Shown: positions 17,675 through 26,474, numbered from the stretch's first letter. The stretch is 64,000 nt of DNA from Bacteroidota bacterium (GCA_022709695.1 JAKLII010000003.1:16124-80123); one strand, 5' to 3'. Numbers and translations are program-made. The notes: generated from the letters alone by a model not told the origin.

Positions 17675-18949
17675 ATGTCGCCTGAAAAGACCAAAGGATA
17701 TCTGGATATGGAGCTGCTGCGGTTTACAACTGCAGGCAGCGTCGACGATGGAAAAAGCACCCTCATCGGGAGGCTCCTGTACGACAGCAAATCGATCTTC
17801 GAAGATCAGATGGAAGCCATTAAACTGGCCAGTGAACGACTGGGTGAGGATTTCATCAATCTGGCACTCCTCACCGATGGCCTCAGGGCTGAAAGGGAAC
17901 AGGGCATCACCATCGATGTGGCCTACCGCTATTTTGCCACGCCTAAACGGAAATTCATCATCGCCGACACACCCGGGCATATCCAGTATACCCGCAATAT
18001 GGTTACGGGAGCCTCTTCGGCCAATCTCGCCCTCATCCTGATCGATGCGCGCAAAGGGGTGATTGAACAGACCAAACGGCACAGCTTCATCGCCTCCCTG
18101 CTTAAAATTCCCCATGTGGCCTTGTGCATCAACAAAATGGATCTGGTAAACTACAGCCAGGAGGTATTTGAAGAAATTGTTGACGATTTCCGGAACTTTG
18201 CATCCCGCCTCGAAATTCATGACATCCGGTTTATACCTATCTCGGCCCTCAATGGCGACAATGTGGTGGACCGGTCGGAGAACATGCCATGGTACCTTGG
18301 GCCAACTTTACTGTACTACCTTGAAAATGTACATATCAGCAGTGATGAGAACCTGGTCGACTGCCGTTTTCCGGTGCAATATGTCATCAGGCCTCAAACC
18401 GAAGCATTTCACGATTACAGGGCTTATGCCGGCCGGGTTGCCGGGGGCGTTTTTAAACCCGGCGATCGTGTGATGGTGCTTCCCTCCGGATTTGTGAGCC
18501 ATATCAAAACCATTGATGCTTTCGAGGGGAGCCTGGAGTATGCCTTTCCACCCATGTCGGTGGCCATAACCCTCGAAGACGATATCGACATTTCACGCGG
18601 CGATATGATTGTGCGGGAACAGAACCAACCTTTCACCGGCCAGGATCTGGATGTGATGCTTTGCTGGATGAACGAGAAACCCCTGCAAACCAACGGCAGA
18701 TACATCATCCGGCATACTACCCGTGAAGCAAAATGCCTCGTTAAGGAAATTCTTTATAAAACCGATGTGAATACCCTGAGCCGGCTCGAAGACGACAAGT
18801 ATATTGGTCTGAACGACATCGGCAGGGTCAGGCTTCGCACAACACTTCCGTTTTTTTACGACAGCTACAAGGAAAACCGCAATACCGGAAGCATCATCCT
18901 GATTGAAGAGGGAACCAACAATACGGTGGGTGCAGGAATGATTATCTGA
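17675..18949 (+). CDS. cysN: Sulfate adenylyltransferase subunit 1 (GTPase)
   Basis: CysN uses GTP hydrolysis to drive APS formation by CysD. The EF-Tu-like G domain shows GSVDDGKSTLIGR (G1), DTPGHIQYTRNM (G3) and NKMDLVNYS (G4), followed by two beta-barrel domains. At 424 residues it is the stand-alone form, with no fused APS kinase, consistent with the separate cysC upstream. The frame extends back to 17561 inside cysD; ATG 17675 fits the spacing and family length. A hairpin terminator follows. Confidence 0.95.
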   Translation: MSPEKTKGYLDMELLRFTTAGSVDDGKSTLIGRLLYDSKSIFEDQMEAIKLASERLGEDFINLALLTDGLRAEREQGITIDVAYRYFATPKRKFIIADTPGHIQYTRNMVTGASSANLALILIDARKGVIEQTKRHSFIASLLKIPHVALCINKMDLVNYSQEVFEEIVDDFRNFASRLEIHDIRFIPISALNGDNVVDRSENMPWYLGPTLLYYLENVHISSDENLVDCRFPVQYVIRPQTEAFHDYRAYAGRVAGGVFKPGDRVMVLPSGFVSHIKTIDAFEGSLEYAFPPMSVAITLEDDIDISRGDMIVREQNQPFTGQDLDVMLCWMNEKPLQTNGRYIIRHTTREAKCLVKEILYKTDVNTLSRLEDDKYIGLNDIGRVRLRTTLPFFYDSYKENRNTGSIILIEEGTNNTVGAGMII

Positions 18950-18950
18950 A

Positions 18951-18985
18951 AAAAAAGGTTGCCCTCAGTCGGAGAGCAACCTTTT
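18951..18985. terminator. Bidirectional hairpin terminator between cysN and tonB
   Basis: AAAAGGTTGC and GCAACCTTTT pair around a short loop, with an A-run on the left and a T-run on the right, so it can act for both convergent genes. Confidence 0.7.
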
Positions 18986-19005
18986 ATCCGGTAGCATAGC
19001 CGTGT

Positions 19006-19692
19006 TTATTTCGTAAGCTGGAACAGCACCGGCAAAATGAAGATGGAACGTACCGGACGATTCCTTTGCTTTCCCGGATTCCATTTGGGCATTTTCTTTA
19101 CGGCATCCATGGCAGCCTCTTCACATCCACCACCCAGGCTACTCTGCCTGATTTCAACATTGGTGATGGAGCCATCTCTTTCCACCACAAACTGCACAAA
19201 TACAGTCCCTTCAATTCTTGCATCAATGGCTGTCTGGGGGTATTTCAGGGTTGCTCCCAAAAATTCAAACAACGCTGCATCACCCCCTTTGTAACTGGCC
19301 TGTTCTTCAACCACCTGATAAATTATCTCTTCTTCCTTTTCCTGCTCTTTAGAACCAGCGGCAGGGGTATAATCCTGAAGCAGGGTGGTTTTGTTTACTT
19401 CGATATTGATTTCAATTTCATCCAGAATTTCGGTCTGGTTATCCACAATTTCCAGCATCGTGGTTACAGAAGTCGGCGGAGGGGGAGGTAGCTCCTGTTG
19501 ACGCTCGGTTTGCATAACGGTCTCTTCGAGGTCCGTTTTAGCCATACTGTTGGTCATAACCAGGGTCGGTTTGTCGTATTGCTTCAACTCAAAGGCGAAC
19601 AATACCGTTGACAGTGCTACCAGCAGTCCGATCTGCACAAACAGGGACCTCTTCTTTTCCAGATCTACCCGTGGGTTTTTCTTGGTTTCCAT
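19006..19692 (-). CDS. TonB-family energy transducer
   Basis: A 228-residue protein with one N-terminal membrane helix (about residues 15-33), a PPPPP segment and acidic linker, and a C-terminal TonB domain (FLGATLKYPQTAIDARIEGTVFVQFVVERDGS, then CEEAAMDAVKKMPKWNPGKQRN). It would couple the inner-membrane proton gradient to outer-membrane receptors; exbB/exbD are not in the window. I start at METKKNP (19692) rather than at the frame opening at 19728. It follows gcvH and the vanZ-like gene. Confidence 0.88.
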   Translation of the reverse strand: METKKNPRVDLEKKRSLFVQIGLLVALSTVLFAFELKQYDKPTLVMTNSMAKTDLEETVMQTERQQELPPPPPTSVTTMLEIVDNQTEILDEIEINIEVNKTTLLQDYTPAAGSKEQEKEEEIIYQVVEEQASYKGGDAALFEFLGATLKYPQTAIDARIEGTVFVQFVVERDGSITNVEIRQSSLGGGCEEAAMDAVKKMPKWNPGKQRNRPVRSIFILPVLFQLTK

Positions 19693-19742
19693 AATACAGG
19701 TTGTTAACAGGTTGATAATATTAACCACTTTTCAACAGAGTG

Positions 19743-19750
19743 CAAAAGTA
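19743..19750 (-). promoter_or_regulatory. -7 box (TACTTTTG) upstream of tonB
   Basis: TACTTTTG lies on the minus strand in the gap between the vanZ-like gene and tonB, about 50 bases before the ATG. No -33 element is visible. Confidence 0.4.
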
Positions 19751-19773
19751 GTATCTTTTCTGATGCAGTAATA

Positions 19774-20184
19774 CTATCCCTGCAAAATTGATTTTTTCTG
19801 TTGATGCCCTCTTGGGTTGAGCAACCAAATTGCCACACCCACAAAGGTGCCGGCGGAATCAGCCATAAAATCAAACCAGGAGGCTTGCCGGTTAACAGGA
19901 ATCAAAAATTGCAGGAACTCGGTGAAAGCCCCAAAAACCATACCAGCAATAATTGCTATGACGATGGGTTGACATCGCCATTTTCTTGCCTGTTCCCGGT
20001 TATATAATGCCCTGAGGATAAGCATACTCCATACAAGAAACAGCAGGCCATGCACAAAAAGGTCAAAGCCATCGATATTTTTCAGCTGTTTCAGATCCGG
20101 AATTCTGTTGCCGGGAAACAGGGTCGCGACAAGGATAGCCGCACTCCAGACTACCAGAAGTGTTCTCCGGTTTTTCCGGTGCAT
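19774..20184 (-). CDS. VanZ-like membrane protein
   Basis: A 136-residue protein with four predicted helices. The DLFVHGLLFLVWSML and EFLQFLIPVNRQASWFDFMADSAGTFVGV stretches are the VanZ-like family pattern (E-Q-x5-R and D-x3-D/N-x2-G). The family is named after a teicoplanin-resistance protein, but function in Bacteroidota is unknown. Its ATG overlaps the gcvH stop (TAATG), implying translational coupling; this gcvH-vanZ pairing recurs in Bacteroidota. Confidence 0.85.
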   Translation of the reverse strand: MHRKNRRTLLVVWSAAILVATLFPGNRIPDLKQLKNIDGFDLFVHGLLFLVWSMLILRALYNREQARKWRCQPIVIAIIAGMVFGAFTEFLQFLIPVNRQASWFDFMADSAGTFVGVAIWLLNPRGHQQKKSILQG

Positions 20185-20564
20185 TAAGCTCCGATCAGGT
20201 TCCCGTAGTCTTCTGCCGACAGCAGATCATCGAGTTCTTCCGGATTGTCGATCCTGATGCTGATCACCCAGCCTTCGCCGTAAGGATCCTTGTTCAGCAA
20301 TTCAGGAGCCGAACCCAGGGTTTCATTGAACGCCACAATTTCACCTCCCACCGGCATGAACATGTCGGAAACGGTTTTCACGGCTTCAATGGTACCGAAA
20401 GACTCTCCCTTTGCCAATGTTTCACCTACGGTTTCGACTTCCACAAATACGATGTCGCCAAGCTCGCCCTGAGCATATTCGGTGATGCCTATAAACGCCA
20501 TATCGTCTTCAACACGAATCCATTCGTGATCTTCGGTGTACTTGAGATTTTCAGGAATTTGCAT
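20184..20564 (-). CDS. gcvH: Glycine cleavage system H protein
   Basis: A 126-residue lipoyl carrier shuttling the aminomethyl group between the P, T and L proteins. ITEYAQGELGDIVFVEVE and GTIEAVKTVSDMFMP are present; the Lys in EAVKTV is the lipoylation site. The EDHEWI motif at the N terminus is typical. gcvP and gcvT are not in the window. In many Flavobacteriia gcvH sits just after sprA; here sprA is 36 kb away. Confidence 0.95.
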   Translation of the reverse strand: MQIPENLKYTEDHEWIRVEDDMAFIGITEYAQGELGDIVFVEVETVGETLAKGESFGTIEAVKTVSDMFMPVGGEIVAFNETLGSAPELLNKDPYGEGWVISIRIDNPEELDDLLSAEDYGNLIGA

Positions 20565-20595
20565 TGTATGCTGTTTTATTGGTTGGATAACAGGC

Positions 20596-20625
20596 CAAAA
20601 TTAAAGTAAAAAACTGAGTTTGCAA
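20596..20625 (-). promoter_or_regulatory. Promoter of gcvH-vanZ
   Basis: On the minus strand TTG (20625-20623) is separated by 19 bases from TAATTTTG (20603-20596). The start codon is 31 bases downstream. Confidence 0.55.
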
Positions 20626-20677
20626 CATCCGGGATTTACAAATCTCAGCGTCATCATACAGATTCGGTTTTTCCATT

Positions 20678-21376
20678 TCAGTACACTACCAGTTTGAAGC
20701 CTACCCCATGCACGTTCACAATGTTTACATTGGGATCCGCTTTGAGGTATTTGCGTATTTTGGTGATGTACACATCCATGCTTCGTGCATTGAAATAGCT
20801 GTCGTCCTGCCAGATGGTCTTTAGTGCCTCCGTCCTCTCCAACACAAGATTGGGCCTCTCGCACAACATTTTCAGCAGTCCTGCTTCTTTGGAGGTGAGC
20901 TTAACTTCCCCTTCGGGTGTTTCAAGCGTTTGTTTCTGGTAGTCGAACCGAAGGGTACCTATCTCAAATACCTCATTCTGCCGGGCTACTCCGGAACTCA
21001 CCAGATCTATTCTGCGGAGAATTGCCTGGATGCGTGCCAACAGCTCCTCCATGCTGAAAGGCTTGGTAAGATAGTCATCGGCACCGGCACTGAAGCCTTT
21101 GAGGATATCTTCCTGCATCGATTTGGCTGTAAGAAATAATACCGGAATCTCACGGTTTACTATTCTGATATCCTGGGTAAGGGAAAAACCATCTTTCAGG
21201 GGCATCATCACATCAACAATGCAAAAATCAAACTCCTGCCGGGTAAATGTCTCCCATGCCTCCCTGCCGTTTACACACAATACCGTCGGAAATCCCTTGG
21301 CCTCCAGATAGGCTTTTAGGATGGTCCCCAGGTTCTGATCATCTTCCGCAAGCAGAATTTTTGTTTTTCCGTTCAT
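20678..21376 (-). CDS. OmpR-family response regulator
   Basis: A 232-residue regulator. The receiver domain has the acidic pair E11-D12-D13, phospho-acceptor D55 (IVDVMMP), T83 and K105 (TKPF). A winged-helix Trans_reg_C domain follows (LTSKEAGLLKMLCERPN, VYITKIRKYLKADPNVNIVNVHGVGFKL). It lies 8 bp after the kinase gene, so it is the kinase's likely partner; the pair resembles RprX/RprY of Bacteroides. Targets are unknown. Confidence 0.93.
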   Translation of the reverse strand: MNGKTKILLAEDDQNLGTILKAYLEAKGFPTVLCVNGREAWETFTRQEFDFCIVDVMMPLKDGFSLTQDIRIVNREIPVLFLTAKSMQEDILKGFSAGADDYLTKPFSMEELLARIQAILRRIDLVSSGVARQNEVFEIGTLRFDYQKQTLETPEGEVKLTSKEAGLLKMLCERPNLVLERTEALKTIWQDDSYFNARSMDVYITKIRKYLKADPNVNIVNVHGVGFKLVVY

Positions 21377-21384
21377 GATGTTGT

Positions 21385-23022
21385 CTATTTGTTGGATTTT
21401 TGGGGTACCTGATGCCTCGGCAATGTGATTCTGAAGGTACTCCCTTTCTGTAACTCGCTCTCAACCCTGATGGTGCCCGAATGGCGATCGAGAATGTATT
21501 TCACATAACTCAACCCCAGTCCAAACCCTTTCACATTATGCAGATTGCCGGTTGAAACCCTGAACAGTTTATCGAAAATACGCTTCTGGTTGGTTTTTGA
21601 AATCCCAATACCGGAATCCTGTACCGAGATAAATAACTGATCCCCTTTATCGTGGGTTAGAATTTTGATCTCCGGAATTTCACGCGAATATTTGATTCCG
21701 TTGTCTACCAGATTTGAAATCATGTTATGCAGATGCGTGCGGTCGCCGGTTATCACCGGATCAGCAGCAAGAAACTTGGTGTGGATACTTCCATTCTGCT
21801 GGTCCACCAGTGGCTGATATTTGGATAATACATGCAGAATCAGTTCATGCATATCGACTGGCTCAAAGTAAAGGTACAAATGCCCCTTATCGATCACGGC
21901 AGTCTGCAGGATCCTTTCAGCCATTTTCCCCAGCCTGCGGTTTTCGTTATCGATAATCTGCAGATAATTTTCATATACCTCATCCGATTTCACAATATCC
22001 TTATCGCGCAATGCTTCACAGGCCAGGGAGATGGTAGAAACCGGGGTTTTGAATTCATGGGTCATGTTGTTGATGAAATCATTCTTCATTTCTCCTATCT
22101 TTTTCTGACGGTAGATACTGCCTGTAATATAGAAAAAGGAAAGAATCAGTATCAGAATCAGGACAAAGGATGCGGTCATGACGTAACCCTGTTTGGCAAA
22201 GAGATACTGGGTGTCTCCCGGGAAAACAACTACCAGATAGATGGGCTTTGAGAGCCTGAGGGATGGGAAAAGGCTGTACACAAATCCTGAATGTTTGAGG
22301 GATTCTTCAATCTCTTTGGTATTACTGAACAAATGGGTTCCGCTGAATGGAAAGTACAAACCAAAATTAAAGCTGAGTTTCAATCCCTCGTTCCCCAATT
22401 CTTCGGCCAGCAAATCCCCAATAAGCGCTGAATCGGTAAAGCGGCTTTTTATTTTTTCAGGATTCCCTTCGGTGAGATGCATAATCTCCTCTTCCAGCTG
22501 GGTTTTTGTATTGTTGAAGACTTCTATTTCAGAGCTGATTCTTCCGATGCTTTCCAATACCGAATCGAGGGCGGTACGAAAGTCGGGGTTTGTTCGCATC
22601 TGCATCTGCTTAAGGTCATCACGTAAAGATGCTAGTGATTCGCCACCGGAATTCAGTCCGGTAAGCAGGGTGTCTGCCATCCATCCGAGCGATGGGAGAC
22701 CTTTCGGCAAAGGCACCACCGAATCGGCGGGCTGGCCAAGGTAGGATGGAAGGGGAACTGTGTCGTAATAGACTGCTTTGCCTGTGGTGTCGAAAACCTG
22801 ACGGGTACTGCCGCTCCCCTGCATCTGCTTCTCCTTTGCCGACACCATGGCCAATCGTTCAAGCCGCCAGACAGCACGCGCAACTGCCTGATTTACCGAT
22901 TGCCTGAAATGGCTCTCCTTCACCTGAATCGCATCACGGATCCAGTAGGTCTGGATCAGGATCAATCCAGTGATGCTGATCAGACTGAACAGGATCAGAA
23001 AGCGTAATTTCCACTCTTTCAT
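21385..23022 (-). CDS. Membrane sensor histidine kinase, partner of the downstream regulator
   Basis: A 545-residue kinase with membrane helices at about residues 5-26 and 282-300 enclosing a periplasmic domain of roughly 250 residues with a coiled-coil-like middle. The H-box INNMTHEFKTPVS places the phosphorylated His near residue 322. N-box (ISNLVDNGIKYS), G1 (VQDSGIGI) and G2 (GFGLGLSYV) are intact. I use ATG 23022 (MKEWKLRF), the start of the first helix, instead of the frame opening at 23061; a -7 box lies 6 bp upstream of it. Confidence 0.92.
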   Translation of the reverse strand: MKEWKLRFLILFSLISITGLILIQTYWIRDAIQVKESHFRQSVNQAVARAVWRLERLAMVSAKEKQMQGSGSTRQVFDTTGKAVYYDTVPLPSYLGQPADSVVPLPKGLPSLGWMADTLLTGLNSGGESLASLRDDLKQMQMRTNPDFRTALDSVLESIGRISSEIEVFNNTKTQLEEEIMHLTEGNPEKIKSRFTDSALIGDLLAEELGNEGLKLSFNFGLYFPFSGTHLFSNTKEIEESLKHSGFVYSLFPSLRLSKPIYLVVVFPGDTQYLFAKQGYVMTASFVLILILILSFFYITGSIYRQKKIGEMKNDFINNMTHEFKTPVSTISLACEALRDKDIVKSDEVYENYLQIIDNENRRLGKMAERILQTAVIDKGHLYLYFEPVDMHELILHVLSKYQPLVDQQNGSIHTKFLAADPVITGDRTHLHNMISNLVDNGIKYSREIPEIKILTHDKGDQLFISVQDSGIGISKTNQKRIFDKLFRVSTGNLHNVKGFGLGLSYVKYILDRHSGTIRVESELQKGSTFRITLPRHQVPQKSNK

Positions 23023-23027
23023 CACGG

Positions 23028-23035
23028 CAAAGGTA
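23028..23035 (-). promoter_or_regulatory. -7 box (TACCTTTG) abutting the kinase start codon
   Basis: TACCTTTG on the minus strand ends 5 bases before the ATG at 23022, with TTG about 23 bases upstream. Transcription would start at or next to the start codon. Confidence 0.45.
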
Positions 23036-23123
23036 CCAATCTCAGCATCCCTGCCATGCAATTGGTTAACATATTTTAACGTTTGTTAAAGGCTTTTAAC
23101 AGATGGCATACAACGTATGTACT

Positions 23124-23131
23124 TAATTTTG
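23124..23131 (+). promoter_or_regulatory. -7 box (TAATTTTG) of the T9SS cargo gene
   Basis: TAATTTTG matches TAnnTTTG and ends 23 bases before ATG 23155. It faces away from the kinase promoter, about 90 bp off. Confidence 0.45.
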
Positions 23132-23154
23132 CTGCATTCAAACGATATGCAACC

Positions 23155-23913
23155 ATGAAACGGCGGATTCTTACTGGCTTCATCATCCTGGCAACTGCCA
23201 CCCTGGCACTCACTGCCCAGACTGATACCACCCGGAAAGGTTCAGTCTATTTCAAAAGCATCAGGATTATCGGAAATGACACTCTGGTTGAGGAGAAGAA
23301 CATGGATCTGGATTACGGAACTTCAGGGTTTAGCTTCAGGTTTGGCGATGAGGAGGATTCCCTCTCATCCGACGACATGATCCGTGAGTTCCGGTTTGAC
23401 ACCCCCGACTCTCTCGATCTCAACCGGTTATTCAGGAATCCGCAATGGTCTGAGCCATTCAACAGCGATTCATTGCTCAACCATTTTCGTTTCAGTTTTC
23501 CCGAAATTGAGGTTCCCGGGGATGAACCTTACCATTTTGAATTCAGGCTCCCTGACGAGGGATCCTTTGGTTATCCGGATAATCCCGGTCAGCAACTGAT
23601 CAGGCCAGGTAGTTTTCCAGTGTTCTCAGTGGAAGATGTAGCCATTTATCCGGAATCCAACAGTGTAAAAAATTTCGTGATCAGGCCGGTACCGGGGGCA
23701 GGGATTTTTCTGGTTGAAGCAGATCTGAACAATAAAAAAAGTGAATATACCGTTTACGACAACAAAGGCAAAGTACTGTACAGTGAGAAATTCAGGAATG
23801 AAGGGGGGAGTTTCCGGAGGGTTTTAACCCTGAAAGAACTGGGAACTGGCACGTATTTTGTTGAAGTGAAAAACGGCAGAAGCATCAAGAAAAAGCGACT
23901 TACCCTACGGTAA
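23155..23913 (+). CDS. Secreted protein with T9SS type A sorting domain
   Basis: A 252-residue exported protein. The signal peptide MKRRILTGFIILATATLALTA is followed by Q. The middle is acidic and repeats short F/D/S-rich segments (GFSFRFGDEEDSL, FRFDTPDSLDL, FRFSFPEIEVP) with no known domain. The last 85 residues (VIRPVPGAGIFLV...ELGTGTYFVEVKNGRSIKKKRLTLR) form a T9SS type A C-terminal domain, which directs transport through the outer membrane. It is divergent from the two-component kinase. Confidence 0.82.
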   Translation: MKRRILTGFIILATATLALTAQTDTTRKGSVYFKSIRIIGNDTLVEEKNMDLDYGTSGFSFRFGDEEDSLSSDDMIREFRFDTPDSLDLNRLFRNPQWSEPFNSDSLLNHFRFSFPEIEVPGDEPYHFEFRLPDEGSFGYPDNPGQQLIRPGSFPVFSVEDVAIYPESNSVKNFVIRPVPGAGIFLVEADLNNKKSEYTVYDNKGKVLYSEKFRNEGGSFRRVLTLKELGTGTYFVEVKNGRSIKKKRLTLR

Positions 23914-23970
23914 GATTTTATCAGCCGAGTAATTCGTTTCTTAAGTGAATTTTGGTTATGGTTTTTATGC

Positions 23971-24001
23971 GGGAGAGGCCGGGAGGTCTCTCCTTTTTTT
24001 T
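23971..24001 (+). terminator. Rho-independent terminator of the T9SS cargo gene
   Basis: GGAGAGGCC and GGTCTCTCC form a 9-bp stem with a GGGA loop, followed by eight T residues. Its T-run touches the stop codon of convergent pheS. Confidence 0.9.
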
Positions 24002-25022
24002 ATCCCGAAACGAACTGACTCAAAAATCGCAGGTCGTTCTCACTGAGAAGTCTGATATCCCGGATCTGGTATTTCAGCATGGCAATACGGTCGTATCCCA
24101 TTCCGAAGGCAAAACCGGAGTATATGTCAGGGTCAATACCACAGTTTTCCAGCACATTGGGATCCACCATGCCACATCCCATAATTTCGAGCCACCCCGA
24201 GTATTTACAGATGTTGCACCCTTTGCCTCCACAGATATTACACGACACATCCATCTCGGCTGAAGGCTCTGTAAAGGGGAAGTACGATGGGCGGAGCCTT
24301 ATACGGGTTTCCGGGCCAAACATTTCACGTGCAAAGAAATAGAGGTCATGTTTCAGATGTGCCATTGAGATGTTGCGGTCGATATAGAGCCCTTCCACCT
24401 GATGGAAAAAACAATGGGAACGGGCAGAGATGGCTTCGTTGCGGTAAACCCTGCCGGGAGAGATTGTACGGATGGGAGGTTTCTGGTTTTCCATTACCCT
24501 TACCTGAACCGAGGAGGTGTGGGTGCGGAGTGCAATCTCGGGGTTTTTGTCGATGAAAAAGGTGTCCTGCATTTCCCTTGCCGGGTGCTCGGGAGGGAAG
24601 TTCAGGGCAGAAAAATTATGCCAGTCGTCCTCGATTTCAGGGCCTTCTGACACTGTATATCCGAGCCGTGTAAAAATGGCTGTGATTTCCTTCTTTACCA
24701 GGGTAAGGGGATGAAAAGCACCGGGTGGGGTAAGGATAGCCGGTCGGGTTAAGTCTGTAACCGGTGCAGAGGAAGCCAGGGGAACGCTTTCGAAATGCGC
24801 TTTCCAGTGCTCATAACTTTCAGCGGCGAGATTTTTCAACTGATTCACAAGTTGTCCGACTTCCCGTTTCTCCTCTGCGGGAACCTCTTTAAAATGTTCA
24901 AAGAGTTCAGCCAGCGCCCCCTTTTTTCCGAGGTATTCGATTCTGAAAGCTTCCAGCTCTTCCGGAGTCTGGATGGAGGCAGACCGGATTGCTTCCGTCA
25001 ACTTTTCAATACGTTGCTTCAT
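24000..25022 (-). CDS. pheS: Phenylalanyl-tRNA synthetase alpha subunit
   Basis: A 340-residue class II synthetase subunit. The N-terminal coiled coil is followed by motif 2 (GRVYRNEAISARSHCFFHQVEGLYID) and motif 3 (GFAFGMGYDRIAMLKYQI). A Cys-rich insertion, CNICGGKGCNICK, precedes GWLEIMGCGMVDPNVL, as in many bacterial PheS. pheT is not adjacent. The gene lies 30 bp downstream of the cyclophilin gene on the same strand. Confidence 0.96.
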   Translation of the reverse strand: MKQRIEKLTEAIRSASIQTPEELEAFRIEYLGKKGALAELFEHFKEVPAEEKREVGQLVNQLKNLAAESYEHWKAHFESVPLASSAPVTDLTRPAILTPPGAFHPLTLVKKEITAIFTRLGYTVSEGPEIEDDWHNFSALNFPPEHPAREMQDTFFIDKNPEIALRTHTSSVQVRVMENQKPPIRTISPGRVYRNEAISARSHCFFHQVEGLYIDRNISMAHLKHDLYFFAREMFGPETRIRLRPSYFPFTEPSAEMDVSCNICGGKGCNICKYSGWLEIMGCGMVDPNVLENCGIDPDIYSGFAFGMGYDRIAMLKYQIRDIRLLSENDLRFLSQFVSG

Positions 25023-25052
25023 GGCCGGGAGAGGTATTACCTGATATGGGGT

Positions 25053-25793
25053 TTATTCTGATGCCGGATAATCGGTAACGATCTCCACCTTCATTCTGAT
25101 GTCTTTCACAGGGCGGTCGTTGGGGCCTGTTTTCTGCGCAGCAATCAGATCAATTACATTCAGGCCATCAATCACTTCACCATAGACGGTATACCCGCCA
25201 TCGAGGTGTGGTGTACCGCCAACGGTGGTATAGGTTTCGATCTGCTGCTGGGTAAACTTAATTCCAAACCTCTGTTCGAAACCGGCGAGTTCTTCGCGGG
25301 TATACACCTTACCCTGCACGATGTAAAATTGGCTGCCGCTTGAGGCTTTGGATGGATTAACCTGATCGGGCATCCGGGCTGCAGATAAAACCCCTTTCTT
25401 GTGAATGAGATCAGACCGGAATTCCGCGGGAACGGTATATCCGGGGCCACCATTGCCCAGTGGAGCACCGACAGCGGCACGCTTCGAATCGGGATCACCC
25501 CCCTGGATCATAAAGCCGTTGATGACCCGGTGAAACAGGAGGCTGTCGAAGAACCCTTCACGGGCCAGCTTCAGGAAATTATCACGGTGAAGCGGAGTTT
25601 CATTGTAAAGTTTCACGGTCATCGTACCAAAATCGGTGATGATCTTTACCACTGCTTCTTTGGTTGCTTCAGGTTTTTTCAGGGTATCCTGCATCTGTGC
25701 ATCACCGGTTCGGTCAGCAGGTGGCTGGGCATTCCCGCAACCGGCAGCGGTCAGAAATATTATGGCTATCAGGGCGTTGAAAAGTGTTTTCAT
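25053..25793 (-). CDS. Cyclophilin-type peptidylprolyl isomerase, lipoprotein
   Basis: A 246-residue protein with a lipobox (FLTAAGC, Cys about residue 19), so it probably acts in the periplasm on an inner- or outer-membrane anchor. The cyclophilin fold shows FHRVINGFMIQGGDP, GSQFYIVQG and VYGEVIDGLNVID. It has a short insert after the first strands, as in other Bacteroidota forms. ATG 25793 is chosen for the signal peptide; the frame opens at 25856 inside tdk. Confidence 0.92.
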   Translation of the reverse strand: MKTLFNALIAIIFLTAAGCGNAQPPADRTGDAQMQDTLKKPEATKEAVVKIITDFGTMTVKLYNETPLHRDNFLKLAREGFFDSLLFHRVINGFMIQGGDPDSKRAAVGAPLGNGGPGYTVPAEFRSDLIHKKGVLSAARMPDQVNPSKASSGSQFYIVQGKVYTREELAGFEQRFGIKFTQQQIETYTTVGGTPHLDGGYTVYGEVIDGLNVIDLIAAQKTGPNDRPVKDIRMKVEIVTDYPASE

Positions 25794-25814
25794 AGGTCTG
25801 GTCATTTGGAGGTG

Positions 25815-25822
25815 CAAAATTA
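25815..25822 (-). promoter_or_regulatory. -7 box (TAATTTTG) of the cyclophilin gene
   Basis: TAATTTTG on the minus strand overlaps the tdk stop codon and ends 21 bases before the cyclophilin start, suggesting a promoter separate from tdk. Confidence 0.45.
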
Positions 25823-26395
25823 GGATTTTTTCAGCAGGTTGAAACAGGAGCGGCACAATGGTTCATAGCGATCGGCCTCGCCCAGGAGAACCCTTTTGTT
25901 GTCGGGGGATTTCCTGAAGGAGTAAAGGGCTGGCGCTCCACATTGCATGCACACCGCATGAACCTTGGTTACGTATTCTGCCACAGCAAGCAGTTCGGGC
26001 ATGGGGCCGAAAGGGACTCCAAGATAATCCATGTCGAGCCCGGCGACAATCACCCTTACTCCCTGGTTTGCAAGGGTGTTGCATACATGCACCAGCTCGG
26101 GATCGAAAAACTGGGCCTCGTCGATGCCTACCACCTCTGCATCGTGCACCAGCAATAAAATCTGAGAAGCTGACTCTACCGGGGTGGATGCCAGAAAACG
26201 TTCATCGTGGGAGACGATGTTGAGGGTATGGTAACGATTGTCCACGGTGGGCTTGAATAACACTGTTTTCTGCTTGGCAAGCTGCGCCCTGCGCATCCTC
26301 CGGATCAGCTCCTCGGTTTTGCCGGAGAACATCGAGCCACATATCACTTCGATGCAACCACGGATGCGCTGGATTTCGGAAGGAGTATCGTACAT
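25820..26395 (-). CDS. tdk: Thymidine kinase
   Basis: A 191-residue type II thymidine kinase that salvages thymidine to dTMP. The P-loop [14 protein letters not shown] is at about residues 20-33, the Walker B-like GIDEAQFFD follows, and [19 protein letters not shown] is the DNA-kinase lasso region. Four Cys (CMQCGAP and CRSCF) form the zinc site. The upstream gap carries a palindrome with mirrored -7 boxes (26475-26515). Confidence 0.96.
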   Translation of the reverse strand: MYDTPSEIQRIRGCIEVICGSMFSGKTEELIRRMRRAQLAKQKTVLFKPTVDNRYHTLNIVSHDERFLASTPVESASQILLLVHDAEVVGIDEAQFFDPELVHVCNTLANQGVRVIVAGLDMDYLGVPFGPMPELLAVAEYVTKVHAVCMQCGAPALYSFRKSPDNKRVLLGEADRYEPLCRSCFNLLKKS

Positions 26396-26474
26396 GCGTT
26401 GTGTTTTTGCTTTTTCCCGGGTTTTCCTCAGGAGGGTTATTTGCCCCTGGGATCATACTTCCGGCAGGTTTGTG

